64,000 nt of DNA. Source: Motilibacter peucedani. GTDB taxonomy: Bacteria; Actinomycetota; Actinomycetes; Motilibacterales; Motilibacteraceae. Under the pieces are notes generated by a model. It was given only the letters and a program-made list of their open reading frames with translations. It was not told where the DNA came from and ran no database searches. The DNA lies in assembly GCF_003634695.1 (NCBI RefSeq), contig NZ_RBWV01000012.1:368729-432728 (forward strand). The letters run 5' to 3'. The position numbers and the translations under genes are program-made. Shown piece by piece: positions 16,509-25,817 of this stretch (within the stretch, counting starts at the first letter, position 1; each line of letters begins with the position of its first letter).

Positions 16509-17417
16509 GTGGCCGAGGAGGAAGCGTCGACCCGCACGGTCGTGGTGGCGGCCTCGGCGAACCTGCTCGTCGCCCTCGCCAAGGGCGTCGCCGCGCTGCT
16601 CACCGGCTCTGCGGCCATGCTCGCCGAGACGCTGCACTCGGTGGCGGACACCGCGAACGAGCTCCTGCTCTTCGTCGGGCTGCGCCGCAGCACGCGTCCG
16701 GCCGACGAGGACCACCCGCTCGGCTGGGGCCAGGAGCGCTACTTCTGGTCGCTGCTCGCCGCGGTCGGCATCTTCGTCGTCGGCGGCCTGGCCTCGGTCT
16801 ACGAGGGCTGGTCGGCGATCCGCCACCCCGAGCCGGTCGAGTCGGTGCCCGTCGGCGTCGGGGTGCTCGTCGTGTCGATGGGCCTCGAGGGCTGGTCGTG
16901 GCTGACCGCGCGCCGCCAGCTGGGCCAGGAGGCGGGACGGCGGCGGGTCTCACGCCGCACCTACCTGCGCCACTCGTCCGACCCCTCCGCCACGACGGTC
17001 TACCTCGAGGACAGCGCTGCGCTCATCGGTCTCTCGCTCGCGCTGGCCGCCCTGGTGCTGCACGCCGCCACCGGGCAGGCGGTCTGGGACGGGCTCGCCA
17101 GCATCGCGATCGGCGTCCTGCTGATCGCGGTCGCCGTGCTGCTCGTGCGCCGCAACCAGGAGCTGCTGGTCAACAGCTCGGTGCCCGACCCGGTCGTCGA
17201 CCGGCTGCGTGCGGCGGTGCTGCAGGCCGACTGGGTCGACGAGGCCCCCGACGTGGCGGCGGTGTGGCTCGGCCCGTCGCAGCTGCTGCTCCTCGTCACC
17301 GTGCGGGTGCGCCCGGGCGGGACGGCTGCCGAGCTGGTCGACGACATCGCCGCGCTGCGCCAGGACCTCCGCGGCATGGGCATGGTCGCGCGGGTCGAGG
17401 TCACGCCCGTCGCCTGA
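16509..17417 (+). CDS. Cation diffusion facilitator (CDF) transporter
   Basis: A 302-aa membrane protein with six predicted helices. ETLHSVADTANE near residue 40 supplies the metal-site His and Asp residues of helix II, and the helix V motif VYLEDSAALIG near residue 165 the second set. A C-terminal cytoplasmic domain of about 90 residues follows. It exports divalent cations (Zn, Mn, Fe or Co are family options) in exchange for protons. The start GTG lies 6 nt after a poor -10 (TAGGTC). Confidence 0.88.
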   Translation: MAEEEASTRTVVVAASANLLVALAKGVAALLTGSAAMLAETLHSVADTANELLLFVGLRRSTRPADEDHPLGWGQERYFWSLLAAVGIFVVGGLASVYEGWSAIRHPEPVESVPVGVGVLVVSMGLEGWSWLTARRQLGQEAGRRRVSRRTYLRHSSDPSATTVYLEDSAALIGLSLALAALVLHAATGQAVWDGLASIAIGVLLIAVAVLLVRRNQELLVNSSVPDPVVDRLRAAVLQADWVDEAPDVAAVWLGPSQLLLLVTVRVRPGGTAAELVDDIAALRQDLRGMGMVARVEVTPVA

Positions 17418-17526
17418 GCGCCCGACGGGGAGCCTGCCCGACCTGGGGTCGGAGTCGTGGACAGCACCCGGCGCTTCCGCCGCCGGCCGCACCGGGGGAC
17501 CGTCACAGCGTCGAGAACCCGGGAGC

Positions 17527-18111
17527 TCAGCCGGTCGGAGCAGGCGTGAGGACCTCGTAGACGACGTAGGTGAGGTCGCCGTAGGCCTGGCTGCTCACCA
17601 GCTTCAGCGAGGCGGTCTTCGCGCAGCCGTCGAGCAGGCGGTTGCCGGACCCGAGCACCACCGGCAGCACGAACAGCCGCAGCTCGTCGACGAGGTCGTG
17701 GTCGAGCAGGTGGCACGCGAGCTGGTAGCTCGCGTAGACGACGACGTCGCCGCGCGCCTGCGCCTTGAGCCGCCTCACCTGACCCAGGACGTCGCCGGTG
17801 ATGATGCTGGCGTTGCTCCAGCTCGCGGGGGTCGCGGTGGAGGAGACGACGTACTTCGGCATGGTGTTCATGCGCTCGGCCCACTCGCCGGGACGCCCGA
17901 GCCAGCGGGCGGCGAACCAGGCGTCGGTGCGTCGTCCCAGAAGGAGCGCCTCGGAAGCCATGGCCTCCTCGGACTCGATCGCTGCCCAGTGCTCGATGTC
18001 GGACCCGGCTGCGGCGTTGAACCACGCGCCGAGCCCGGAGCCCTCCTTGCCGTCGGGGTCCTCGACGACCCCGTCGAGCGATGCGTTCGTGGCGATGACG
18101 AGCTTTCCCAT
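17527..18111 (-). CDS. Dihydrofolate reductase-like (RibD C-terminal fold) protein
   Basis: A 194-aa protein beginning MGKLVIATNASLDGVVEDP, the signature of the YwjB/RibD_C branch of the DHFR fold. YVVSSTATPASW and VYASYQLACHLLDHDLVDEL follow in the usual order. Probably an NADPH-dependent reductase of unknown substrate. The ATG at 18111 is preferred to the upstream open frame. It lies 29 nt downstream of the ECF sigma gene on the same strand; such sigma factors often pair with small accessory enzymes, so the two are probably co-transcribed. Confidence 0.82.
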   Translation of the reverse strand: MGKLVIATNASLDGVVEDPDGKEGSGLGAWFNAAAGSDIEHWAAIESEEAMASEALLLGRRTDAWFAARWLGRPGEWAERMNTMPKYVVSSTATPASWSNASIITGDVLGQVRRLKAQARGDVVVYASYQLACHLLDHDLVDELRLFVLPVVLGSGNRLLDGCAKTASLKLVSSQAYGDLTYVVYEVLTPAPTG

Positions 18112-18140
18112 GGTGTGCTCCTGCGTCTGCGACGGGCGTG

Positions 18141-19181
18141 TCAGCCAGGTAGACACCGCGGGTCGCGAAGAGTGGGCAGCGCCAGCGGGAGTCCGAACCA
18201 CGAGAAGTCCACCGTCTCGAAGCGCGACATCGCGGAGATGCGGCCACCGGCGACGGTGACGACGAACAGCCCTGTCGCGCGGCGGACACCGTCGGCTGCG
18301 AGGACGTAGGCGCCGAAGGCCGGCGCCCCGTTGGCACGGGTCGCCACCAGGGTGTAGCAGCGGGACGACACCAGCAGCAGCTCGAAGAACCGCTCGACCA
18401 GCTCGCGCCCCTCGTACTCCAGATGCATCGGCGGCATGGACAGGAAGACGTCGTCGGTGAAGAGCTCGACGAGAGCCGGGACGTCGGCCGCCTCGTACGC
18501 AGCCACGAACCTCGCCACGATCGCCTCCTCGTCAGCCGTGCCGGCGACCGGCGACGTGCGGGCGCGCAGCTGGGCCTGGCGAGCGTCGAGGCCGGCCCGG
18601 GCCCGCTTGAGCGAGCTGCTGACCGACGACGCCGTCGTGTCGAGCATCTCCGCGACCTCGCTCGCGGGAAAGCCGAGGACGTCGCGCAGCACCAGCACGG
18701 CGAGCTGTCGCGGCGGCAGCACCTGCAGCGCGGCGACGAAGGCCAGCGATATCGACTCGGTCTGCTCGTAGAGCGCCTCCGGCCCGACCGGCAGGTCCGA
18801 CGCCCCCTGCAGCAACGAGTCGGGAAAGGCGCCGAGCCACGGGACCTGCCCGAGCCGGCTCGGCTCCGGCGGCTCGACGCCGGGGATGTCCCACGCCTTG
18901 GCGGGGCGCCGCCGCGTCGTGCGCATCGCGTTCAGGCAGGTGTTGGTAGCGATCCGGTAGAGCCAGGTGCGGATCGAGGCCTGCCCGGCGAAGCGCGGCA
19001 GACCGCGCCACGCCGCGACGAGGGTGTCCTGCAGCGCATCCTCGGCGTCCTGCACCGAGCCGAGCATGCGGTAGCAGTGCACGTGCAGCTCGCGGCGGTG
19101 CGGTTCGGTCAGCGCCCGGAACGCGTCGCCGTCACCTGCCCGCGCCCGCGAGATCAGATCGGCGGTCACTCCAGCTATGAC
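18141..19181 (-). CDS. ECF sigma factor with C-terminal SnoaL-like domain
   Basis: A 346-aa group IV sigma factor. Region 2 is HCYRMLGSVQDAEDALQDT near residue 35, followed by IRTWLYRIATNTCLN. Region 4 is LPPRQLAVLVLRDVLGFPAS near residue 150, with the recognition helix in AEMLDTTASSVSSSL. From about residue 210 a SnoaL/NTF2-like domain (VARFVAAYEAADVPALVELF) replaces an anti-sigma partner, as in SigG/SigJ-type ECF groups where the tail controls activity. No anti-sigma gene is adjacent. The start is uncertain (GTG at 19181 or 19169). Confidence 0.85.
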   Translation of the reverse strand, partial: VIAGVTADLISRARAGDGDAFRALTEPHRRELHVHCYRMLGSVQDAEDALQDTLVAAWRGLPRFAGQASIRTWLYRIATNTCLNAMRTTRRRPAKAWDIPGVEPPEPSRLGQVPWLGAFPDSLLQGASDLPVGPEALYEQTESISLAFVAALQVLPPRQLAVLVLRDVLGFPASEVAEMLDTTASSVSSSLKRARAGLDARQAQLRARTSPVAGTADEEAIVARFVAAYEAADVPALVELFTDDVFLSMPPMHLEYEGRELVERFFELLLVSSRCYTLVATRANGAPAFGAYVLAADGVRRATGLFVVTVAGGRISAMSRFETVDFSWFGLPLALPTLRDPRCLPG

Positions 19182-19405
19182 ACCACGGTGCCCGCCAGGT
19201 GGGCGCCCGTCCACCAGCTGCCCCGGTGTCCGTGCCTGCGTCTCCGGTGCGCTGTTCGCCTTCACCTGCCTGGGGTCGCTGCTGAGGCAGGCTGTCCGGT
19301 CCCCGGGCACCGCCCCGGACCCACGGCTGCACCGGCCGGTCCGGCGAGCTCGACCGAACGGATCACGAGGGTCTCAACTCGCGCGCCCGTGGGAACGCTG
19401 CGGGC

Positions 19406-20701
19406 ATGAGCGACTCCACGCCCCAGTCCGGTAGCCGGCCCAAGGTCGTCGTGGTCGGCGCCGGATTCGCCGGCATCAACGCGGTGCACCAGCTCGCCCG
19501 CCACGAGGTCGACGTCACGCTGGTCGACCGCAACAACTTCCACACCTTCCAGCCGCTGCTCTACCAGGTGGCGACGTCGTACCTCCCGCCCGAGCAGGTC
19601 GGCGCGACCATCCGCGCGGTGTTCCGCAAGCAGCGCAACGTGAAGGTACGCGTGGGCCGCGTGGACGACGTCGACTGGGACGAGCGCGCGGTCGTCCTCG
19701 AGGACGGCGACCGGCTGCCCTACGACTACCTGGTCGTGGCGGCCGGCGCGACCACCAACTTCTTCGGGATCTCCGGCATGGAGGACCACGCCTGGCCGCT
19801 CTACACGATGGGCGACGCGGTGCGGCTGCGGCTGCACCTGCTCGAGGAGCTCGAGCGGGCGGCAGCCGAGCCCAGCGCTGACCTCGCCCGCCAGACGGTG
19901 GTGGTCGTGGGCGGCGGGCCGACCGGCGTGGAGACCGCCGGCGCGCTGGCCGCGATGGGCAAGGAGCACGTCGGCGGCGACGTCGACATGCGCGTCGTGC
20001 TCGTCGAGGCGCTGCCCCGGCTGCTCAACACCTTCAGCGAGAAGTCGGGGCGCCAGGCCCTCGACGACCTGCGTCGGCGCGGCGTCGAGGTCCTGCTCGA
20101 CACCGCCGTCGCCTCGGCCGACGACAAGGGCGTCACCTTCAAGTCCGGGGAGCGCATCGACACCCGCACGGTCGTCTGGGCCGCCGGCGTGCAGGCCAGC
20201 CCGCTCGGCCGCGCCGTGGGAGTCGAGCTCGGCAAGGGCGGCTCGATCGTGGTGGGGCCGGACCTGCAGGTGAAGGGGCACCCGGGCGTGTTCGCCGCGG
20301 GCGACATCGCCTCGATCTCGCCGCCCCCGCACGGCACGCCGCCGCCGCTGGTGGCGCCGAACGCGATCCAGCAGGGCAAGCACGTCGGGCGGCAGATCGC
20401 CCGGCTGGGGGCGGGGGAGCAGACCGAGCCGTTCAGCTACTTCGACAAGGGCTCGATGGCGGTGATCGCCCGCGGAGACGCCGTCACCGAGATCCCGGTG
20501 CCCGGGCTGCGGGGCCGCATCCTGCGCGTCGCGGGGCTGCCGGCGTGGCTGCTCTGGGCCGGCGTGCACGTCGTCTACCTCATCGGGTTCCGCAACCGGG
20601 TCAAGACCCTCACCGACTGGCTGTGGAGCTCGCTGACCTCGTCGGGCGGCGGGGCGATCCTGGTGCGCGCCACCCGCACGCCGAAGCCTGACGTCGGCTG
20701 A
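19406..20701 (+). CDS. ndh: Type II NADH dehydrogenase (NDH-2)
   Basis: A 431-aa FAD-dependent oxidoreductase. VVVVGAGFAGINAVHQLA near residue 13 binds FAD, VVVVGGGPTGVETAGALA near residue 157 binds NAD(H), and VFAAGDIAS near residue 293 is the FAD ribityl motif. LNTFSEKSG and the amphipathic C-terminus (LWAGVHVVYLIGFRNR) fit membrane-attached NDH-2, which passes electrons from NADH to menaquinone without pumping protons. It stops 6 nt from the convergent ABC transporter gene. Confidence 0.9.
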   Translation: MSDSTPQSGSRPKVVVVGAGFAGINAVHQLARHEVDVTLVDRNNFHTFQPLLYQVATSYLPPEQVGATIRAVFRKQRNVKVRVGRVDDVDWDERAVVLEDGDRLPYDYLVVAAGATTNFFGISGMEDHAWPLYTMGDAVRLRLHLLEELERAAAEPSADLARQTVVVVGGGPTGVETAGALAAMGKEHVGGDVDMRVVLVEALPRLLNTFSEKSGRQALDDLRRRGVEVLLDTAVASADDKGVTFKSGERIDTRTVVWAAGVQASPLGRAVGVELGKGGSIVVGPDLQVKGHPGVFAAGDIASISPPPHGTPPPLVAPNAIQQGKHVGRQIARLGAGEQTEPFSYFDKGSMAVIARGDAVTEIPVPGLRGRILRVAGLPAWLLWAGVHVVYLIGFRNRVKTLTDWLWSSLTSSGGGAILVRATRTPKPDVG

Positions 20702-20707
20702 GCTCGG

Positions 20708-23700
20708 TCAGCCCGTGACCCGGTGGGCGCCGTAGCTCGCCCACAGCTCGGCGTAGGCGCCGCCCGCTCCCAGCAGCTCGTCGTGGGTGCCGTCCTCGAC
20801 GACGCGGCCGCCGTCGAGGACGATCACGCGGCCGGCGCGCGCCGCGCTCTGCAGGCGGTGGGCGACGGTGAGAGTCGTACGCCTGTGGCGCAGCCGCGCC
20901 GTCGCCTCCCGCACCGCCGCCTCGGTCGCGAGGTCGAGCGCGGCGGTCGCCTCGTCGAGCAGGAGCACCGCAGGGTCGACCAGCTCGGCCCGGGCCAGCG
21001 AGAGCAGCTGGCGCTGGCCAGCTGACAGCCCGCGCCCGCGCTCGCCGACGGCGGCGTCGTAGCCGCCCGGCAGCCGGCGCACCATCTCGTCGGCGCCCAC
21101 GGCCTCGGCGGCCCGGCGCACGTCGTCGTCGGTGGCGTCCGGACGGCCGTAGGCGATCGCGTCGCGCACCGTGCCCTCGAACAGGTAGGGCTCCTGCGGC
21201 ACGTAGCCGAGCTGCTGGCGGTAGTCCTCGAGGTCGAGCCGGCGCAGGTCGACGCCGTCGACGCGGACCGCCCCCGAGGTCGGGTCGTAGAACCGGGCGA
21301 CCAGCTTGAGCACCGTGGACTTGCCCGCTCCGGTCGCCCCGACCAGCGCGACGTCCTCGCCCGCGGCGATGCGCAGCGTGATGCCGGCGATCGCCTCGGG
21401 GCTGCCCTCGGCGTAGCGGAAGTGCACGTCGTCGAGCTCGAGCTCGCCGCGTACGCGTCCGACCGGCTCCGGGTCGGCGGTCCACGGCGTGGTCGTGGGC
21501 GTGCGGAGCAGCTCGCGCAGCCGGCGGAGGCCGACCGACGCCTGCTGGTAGCCGTCGAACACCTGCGAGACCTGCTGCACCGGGGCGAAGAACAGCTCGA
21601 CGTAGAGCAGGAAGGCGATCAGCGCACCGGAGCTGAGCGAGCCCTCGCGCACGCGGGAGGCACCCACGAGCAGCACCAGTGCCGTGGCGACCTCGCTGAG
21701 CAGCTCGACGCCGGGGAAGTAGGCGGCGATGTAGCGCTGGGCGCGCAACCGGGAGTCGCGGTAGGACTTGCCGGCAGCCGCGAACGCCGCGGAGTCGCGC
21801 TGCTCGCGGCGCGCGAGCTGGGTGACGCGCAGGCCCGCGACGCCCTCCTGGAAGGCGGCGTTGACGGCGCTCACACGCTCGCGGCTCTCGGCGTAGACCG
21901 GCACGGACAGGCGCCTGAAGACGAAGGTCGCGACGGCGAGCACCGGCAGGGTGGCGACGAGCACGCCGGCGAGCGGCGCGTCGAGCACCAGCATGGCGAC
22001 CAGCACGCCGAGCAGCGACAGCACGCTGATGACGGCACTGGTGAGCCCGGTCTGCAGGAACTGGCTCAGCGCGTCGACGTCCGTCGTCATCCGCGTCATG
22101 ATCCGGCCGGCCAGCTCGCGCTCGTAGTAGTCGAGGCCGAGCCGCTGGAGGTGGGCGAAGGTCTTCACCCGCAGCACGAACAGCAGCCGCTCACCGGTGC
22201 GGCCGGTCACCCGCTGCTGCAGCAGGTTGACCCCCCAGTCGAGGCTGACCACGAGCGCCGCGGCGGCGGCCGCCCACAGCAGCACGGCCTCGCTGTGCTT
22301 GGTCACGCCCGAGTCGACGGCGGTGCGCACGATCGCGGGCACGGCGATCTGTGCCGCCGCGTCGAGGCCGACGAGCACGAGCCCGAGCAGCAGCGGCAGC
22401 GCGAACGGTCGGAGCAGCCTCGACAGCGAGAACTCGAGGTCGCTGGCCTCGGCGGCGGCGAGGTCGACAGCCGGCTCGTCGGTCGCGGGCGGGAGGGCGT
22501 CGAGCAGGGTGCGCAGCGAGTCGGTCACGGGCACGGCCGCCAGGCCGGCCATCATGCCGCCGGGCCCGCCCGGCGCGGCGACCGCGCCGGTCGAGAGGGA
22601 GCGCGCCGCGGTCGGGCGCAGCGGCTTGGCAGCGGCGGGCGCGACCTCCGCCGCGCCGTCGTCGTGGTCCCCGGGATCGTCCGGCGTCAGCTCGCCGCTC
22701 AGCAGCCTGCGGAAGACCGGTGAGCGGGCGTCGAGCTCGTCGACGGTGCCGACGTCGACGACCCGGCCGCCCTCGAGCACCGCGACGCGGTCGGCCAGCG
22801 CGAGCGTCGAGCGCCGGTGGGCCACCACGAGCGTGGCCCGCCCGGCCAGCAGCGGGCGCAGCGCCTCGTGGATGCGGCCCTCCGTCGTCGGGTCGATGGC
22901 CGAGGTCGCGTCGTCGAGCACGAGCACCCGCGGGTCGGCCAGCAGCGTGCGCGCCAGCGCCACGCGCTGTCGCTGGCCGCCGCTGAGCGTCAGGCCCTGC
23001 TCGCCGACGCGGGTGTCGTAGCCGTCGGGCAGGGCGCGGACGAAGCCGTCGGCCTGGGCGACGAGCGCGGCGGCGGTGACCTCCTCGTCGCTCGCCTCCG
23101 GCCGGGCGTAGGCGAGGTTGGCGCGCACGGTGTCGGAGAACAGGAACGCCTCCTCGGGCACGACGCCGAGAGCACCGCGCAGGGACGCGAGCGTCAGGTC
23201 GCGCACGTCGACCCCGCCGACGCGTACGGCGCCCGACTGCACGTCGTAGAGCCGCGACACCAGCTCGGTGACCGTCGACTTGCCCGAGCCGGACGCGCCC
23301 ACCAGCGCAACCGCCTCGCCCGGGCGCACGCGCAGCGAGAAGCCGCGCAGGACCGGGCGGTCGGGGTCGTAGCCGAAGGTGACGTCGTCGAGCTCGACGC
23401 CCAGCGGGGCGTCGGCCGGCAGCGTGCGCGCGTGCGGGCTCTCCTGCACCGAGGGCTGCAGGTCGAGAATCTCGAGGACCCGCTCGACGCCGGCCCGCGC
23501 CTGCTGGCCCATGACCAGCAGGGCGCCCAGCTGCCGCACGGGTGCGACGAGCGAGCCGATGTAGGCCGAGAACGCGAGGAACGTGCCGAGGCTGATCGAG
23601 CCGCGCAGGGCCAGCCAGCCGCCGAAGGCGAGGATGCCGACCTGGCCCAGCGAGGGCACGGCCTGGAGCAGGGGGTTCCAGACGCTGGAGATGCGCACCA

Positions 23701-24463
23701 CCCGCAGGCGCGAGGCGAACAGCGAGCGGGAGAGCCGCTCGAGCCGGGCGAGCTCGCGCCGCTCCTGCCCGAAGCCCTTGACCACCCGCACGCCGGTGAC
23801 CGCGGCCTCGACCGCACCGGCGATCTCGGCGGCCTGCTGCTGGGCGTGCCAGTTGGCGGGGAACAGCTGCCGGCGGCTGCGGGTGGCGACCAGCCACAGC
23901 CCGGGCGCGACGGCGAGCGCGACGAGGGTCAGCAGCGGTGAGAGCACCAGCATGATGCCGAGGCTCACGAAGAACAGCAGCACGTTGCCGGTCAGGTTGG
24001 GCACGAAGAAGAGCAGTCCCTGCACCAGCTGCAGGTCGCTGATCGAGCGGCTGACCAGCTGGCCCGTGGCGACGGCGTCCTGGCGGGCGCCGTCGAGGCG
24101 CTGCACGGCGGCCAGCAGGTCGTTGCGCAGGTCGAGCTGCACGTCGAGCCCGAGCCGGCCCGCGCGGTAGCGGCGCAGCGCGCCCGCCGCGAAGCGCAGC
24201 ACGCCGGCTGCGACGAGCAGCAGCGCCCACGGCGTCACCGACGCCCTGCTGCCCGCGGCGACGGTGTCGACGACGTGGCGGGCGACCAGCGGGGTCAGCG
24301 CCGCGAGCGACGAGCTGACCAGCGCGCCCCCGAAGGCGAGGACGGCGTCGGAGCGGCGGCGCAGGCAGTAGCCGACCAGCCGGCGCAGCCAGCCCGCGGG
24401 CTCGGGGGAGGGCGGCAGCTCGGGGAGCCGGGACCCGGCGGCGGGCGTGAGGGTGTCGACCAT
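20708..24463 (-). CDS. Fused ABC exporter (TMD-NBD-TMD-NBD)
   Basis: A 1251-aa single-chain exporter made of two half transporters. Half 1 has membrane helices in about residues 40-300, Walker A GASGSGKST near 390, LSGGQ near 494 and Walker B/D-loop VLDDATSAID near 521. Half 2 has helices around 715-970, Walker A GATGAGKST near 1044, LSAGQ near 1146 and LLLDEATAALD near 1171. Half 1 has Asp where the catalytic Glu belongs and half 2 has an altered signature, so one ATP site is degenerate, as in heterodimeric exporters. The ATG at 24463 has GAGGAAC upstream. The substrate is unknown; multidrug or lipid export is a family inference. Confidence 0.85.
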   Translation of the reverse strand: MVDTLTPAAGSRLPELPPSPEPAGWLRRLVGYCLRRRSDAVLAFGGALVSSSLAALTPLVARHVVDTVAAGSRASVTPWALLLVAAGVLRFAAGALRRYRAGRLGLDVQLDLRNDLLAAVQRLDGARQDAVATGQLVSRSISDLQLVQGLLFFVPNLTGNVLLFFVSLGIMLVLSPLLTLVALAVAPGLWLVATRSRRQLFPANWHAQQQAAEIAGAVEAAVTGVRVVKGFGQERRELARLERLSRSLFASRLRVVRISSVWNPLLQAVPSLGQVGILAFGGWLALRGSISLGTFLAFSAYIGSLVAPVRQLGALLVMGQQARAGVERVLEILDLQPSVQESPHARTLPADAPLGVELDDVTFGYDPDRPVLRGFSLRVRPGEAVALVGASGSGKSTVTELVSRLYDVQSGAVRVGGVDVRDLTLASLRGALGVVPEEAFLFSDTVRANLAYARPEASDEEVTAAALVAQADGFVRALPDGYDTRVGEQGLTLSGGQRQRVALARTLLADPRVLVLDDATSAIDPTTEGRIHEALRPLLAGRATLVVAHRRSTLALADRVAVLEGGRVVDVGTVDELDARSPVFRRLLSGELTPDDPGDHDDGAAEVAPAAAKPLRPTAARSLSTGAVAAPGGPGGMMAGLAAVPVTDSLRTLLDALPPATDEPAVDLAAAEASDLEFSLSRLLRPFALPLLLGLVLVGLDAAAQIAVPAIVRTAVDSGVTKHSEAVLLWAAAAAALVVSLDWGVNLLQQRVTGRTGERLLFVLRVKTFAHLQRLGLDYYERELAGRIMTRMTTDVDALSQFLQTGLTSAVISVLSLLGVLVAMLVLDAPLAGVLVATLPVLAVATFVFRRLSVPVYAESRERVSAVNAAFQEGVAGLRVTQLARREQRDSAAFAAAGKSYRDSRLRAQRYIAAYFPGVELLSEVATALVLLVGASRVREGSLSSGALIAFLLYVELFFAPVQQVSQVFDGYQQASVGLRRLRELLRTPTTTPWTADPEPVGRVRGELELDDVHFRYAEGSPEAIAGITLRIAAGEDVALVGATGAGKSTVLKLVARFYDPTSGAVRVDGVDLRRLDLEDYRQQLGYVPQEPYLFEGTVRDAIAYGRPDATDDDVRRAAEAVGADEMVRRLPGGYDAAVGERGRGLSAGQRQLLSLARAELVDPAVLLLDEATAALDLATEAAVREATARLRHRRTTLTVAHRLQSAARAGRVIVLDGGRVVEDGTHDELLGAGGAYAELWASYGAHRVTG

Positions 24464-24504
24464 GTCGTTCCTCAGGCTAACCATCGGGACCGACAGCCAC
24501 CCCT

Positions 24505-25746
24505 TCAGCCGAGGGGGTGCACGAACAGCCCGCTGCCGAGCTTGGGGTCGAACCACGTCGACTTCGGCGGCATGTCGACGCCCGCATCGGCACACGCGAC
24601 GAGCTCCGCGACCGAGGTCGGGTGCAGGGCGAAGGCCACGGAGCCTGCCACGGCGTCAGCGCGCCCGGCCAGCGCGTCGGTGCCGACCTCGCCGCCCACG
24701 AACGCGAGCCGAGGCTCGGTGCGGGGGTCGCGGATGCCGAGCAGCGGCTCGAGCACCCGGTCCTGGAGCAGCGCGACGTCCAGCGAGGCCACCGGGTCGC
24801 GCTCGTTGACCGAGCCCGGCGCAGTCGTCGCGGTCCACCAGCGGTGCCCGACGCGTACGCCGAAGCAGTGCCGCTGCTGCGGCCGCCCCCCGCCCGGCCC
24901 GTCGTCGGTCTCGGCGACCGTGAACCCGGCCGCTCGCAGGGCGGCCGGCAGCTCCTCGGCGGGCAGGCCGCCGGTGTCGAGCACGAGGCGGTCGTAGGCG
25001 AGCACGCGCACGTCGTCGGCCGGGACGAGCACGGCGAGGAAGGCGTCGGCGCCCGGCGAGAGCTGCCCCCGCTCGCGGCGCAGCCGGCGCACGCGGGCCG
25101 CGGCGGCGCTGCGGTGGTGGCCGTCGGCGACGTAGGCGCGGGGGAGCGCGGCGAGCGCGGCGCGTACGTCCTCGACCGCTGCGGCGGAGGTGACCGGCCA
25201 GACCTGGTGGCGCACCCCGTCGTGCGCGACGGCGTCGGTCTCCGGGTCGCCCGCCGTGGCGGTGGCGATCACCTCGCGGAGCACCGCAGTCGGGGGCGCG
25301 ATGAGGAACACCGGCTCGTCGTGCGCGTCCACGGCGTCGACGTGGCGCACGCGGTCGAGCTCCTTGTCGGGGCGCGTCGACTCGTGGGTGGCGATGACGC
25401 CGGACTCGTAGTCGTCGACCGACGCGCAGCCCACCAGGCCGGTCTGCGAGCCGTGCGCGTCGCTCCTGCGGTAGGCGAAGTACGCGGGCGCGGGGTCGCG
25501 CCGCAGCACCTCGCGCGCGACCAGCCGCTCGAGCGCAGCGCCCGCCGCCGCGTAGACCTGCTGGTCGGCCGGGTCGACCGCGTCGGGCAGGTCGATCTCC
25601 GGGCGCGACACGTGCAGGAAGCTGTCGGGGTCGCCCGCCAGCGCGCGGGCCGAGGCCACGTCGACGACGTCGTAGGGCGGCGCCAGGACCCGGGCGGCGG
25701 CCGCGGGCACGGGCCGCAGCGCCCGCATCGGGGCGAGGTCGACCAT
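24505..25746 (-). CDS. DUF1015 family protein
   Basis: A 413-aa soluble protein. It begins with a Pro-rich segment (MRALRPVPAAAARVLAPPYDVV) typical of DUF1015 and contains YVADGHHRSAAAARVRR near residue 215, the conserved Asp-Gly-His-His motif of the family. GVIATHESTRPDKELDR is another signature stretch. ATG at 25746 is preceded by GGGAGGAC. The ABC exporter starts 41 nt downstream on the same strand. The biochemical role of the family is not established. Confidence 0.85.
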   Translation of the reverse strand: MVDLAPMRALRPVPAAAARVLAPPYDVVDVASARALAGDPDSFLHVSRPEIDLPDAVDPADQQVYAAAGAALERLVAREVLRRDPAPAYFAYRRSDAHGSQTGLVGCASVDDYESGVIATHESTRPDKELDRVRHVDAVDAHDEPVFLIAPPTAVLREVIATATAGDPETDAVAHDGVRHQVWPVTSAAAVEDVRAALAALPRAYVADGHHRSAAAARVRRLRRERGQLSPGADAFLAVLVPADDVRVLAYDRLVLDTGGLPAEELPAALRAAGFTVAETDDGPGGGRPQQRHCFGVRVGHRWWTATTAPGSVNERDPVASLDVALLQDRVLEPLLGIRDPRTEPRLAFVGGEVGTDALAGRADAVAGSVAFALHPTSVAELVACADAGVDMPPKSTWFDPKLGSGLFVHPLG

Positions 25747-25817
25747 CGCAGTCCTCCCAGGCGTCGGCGGCTGGCGGGGATTCTGCCCCACCGCCGCAGG
25801 AGGACGGCGGCGGACGG

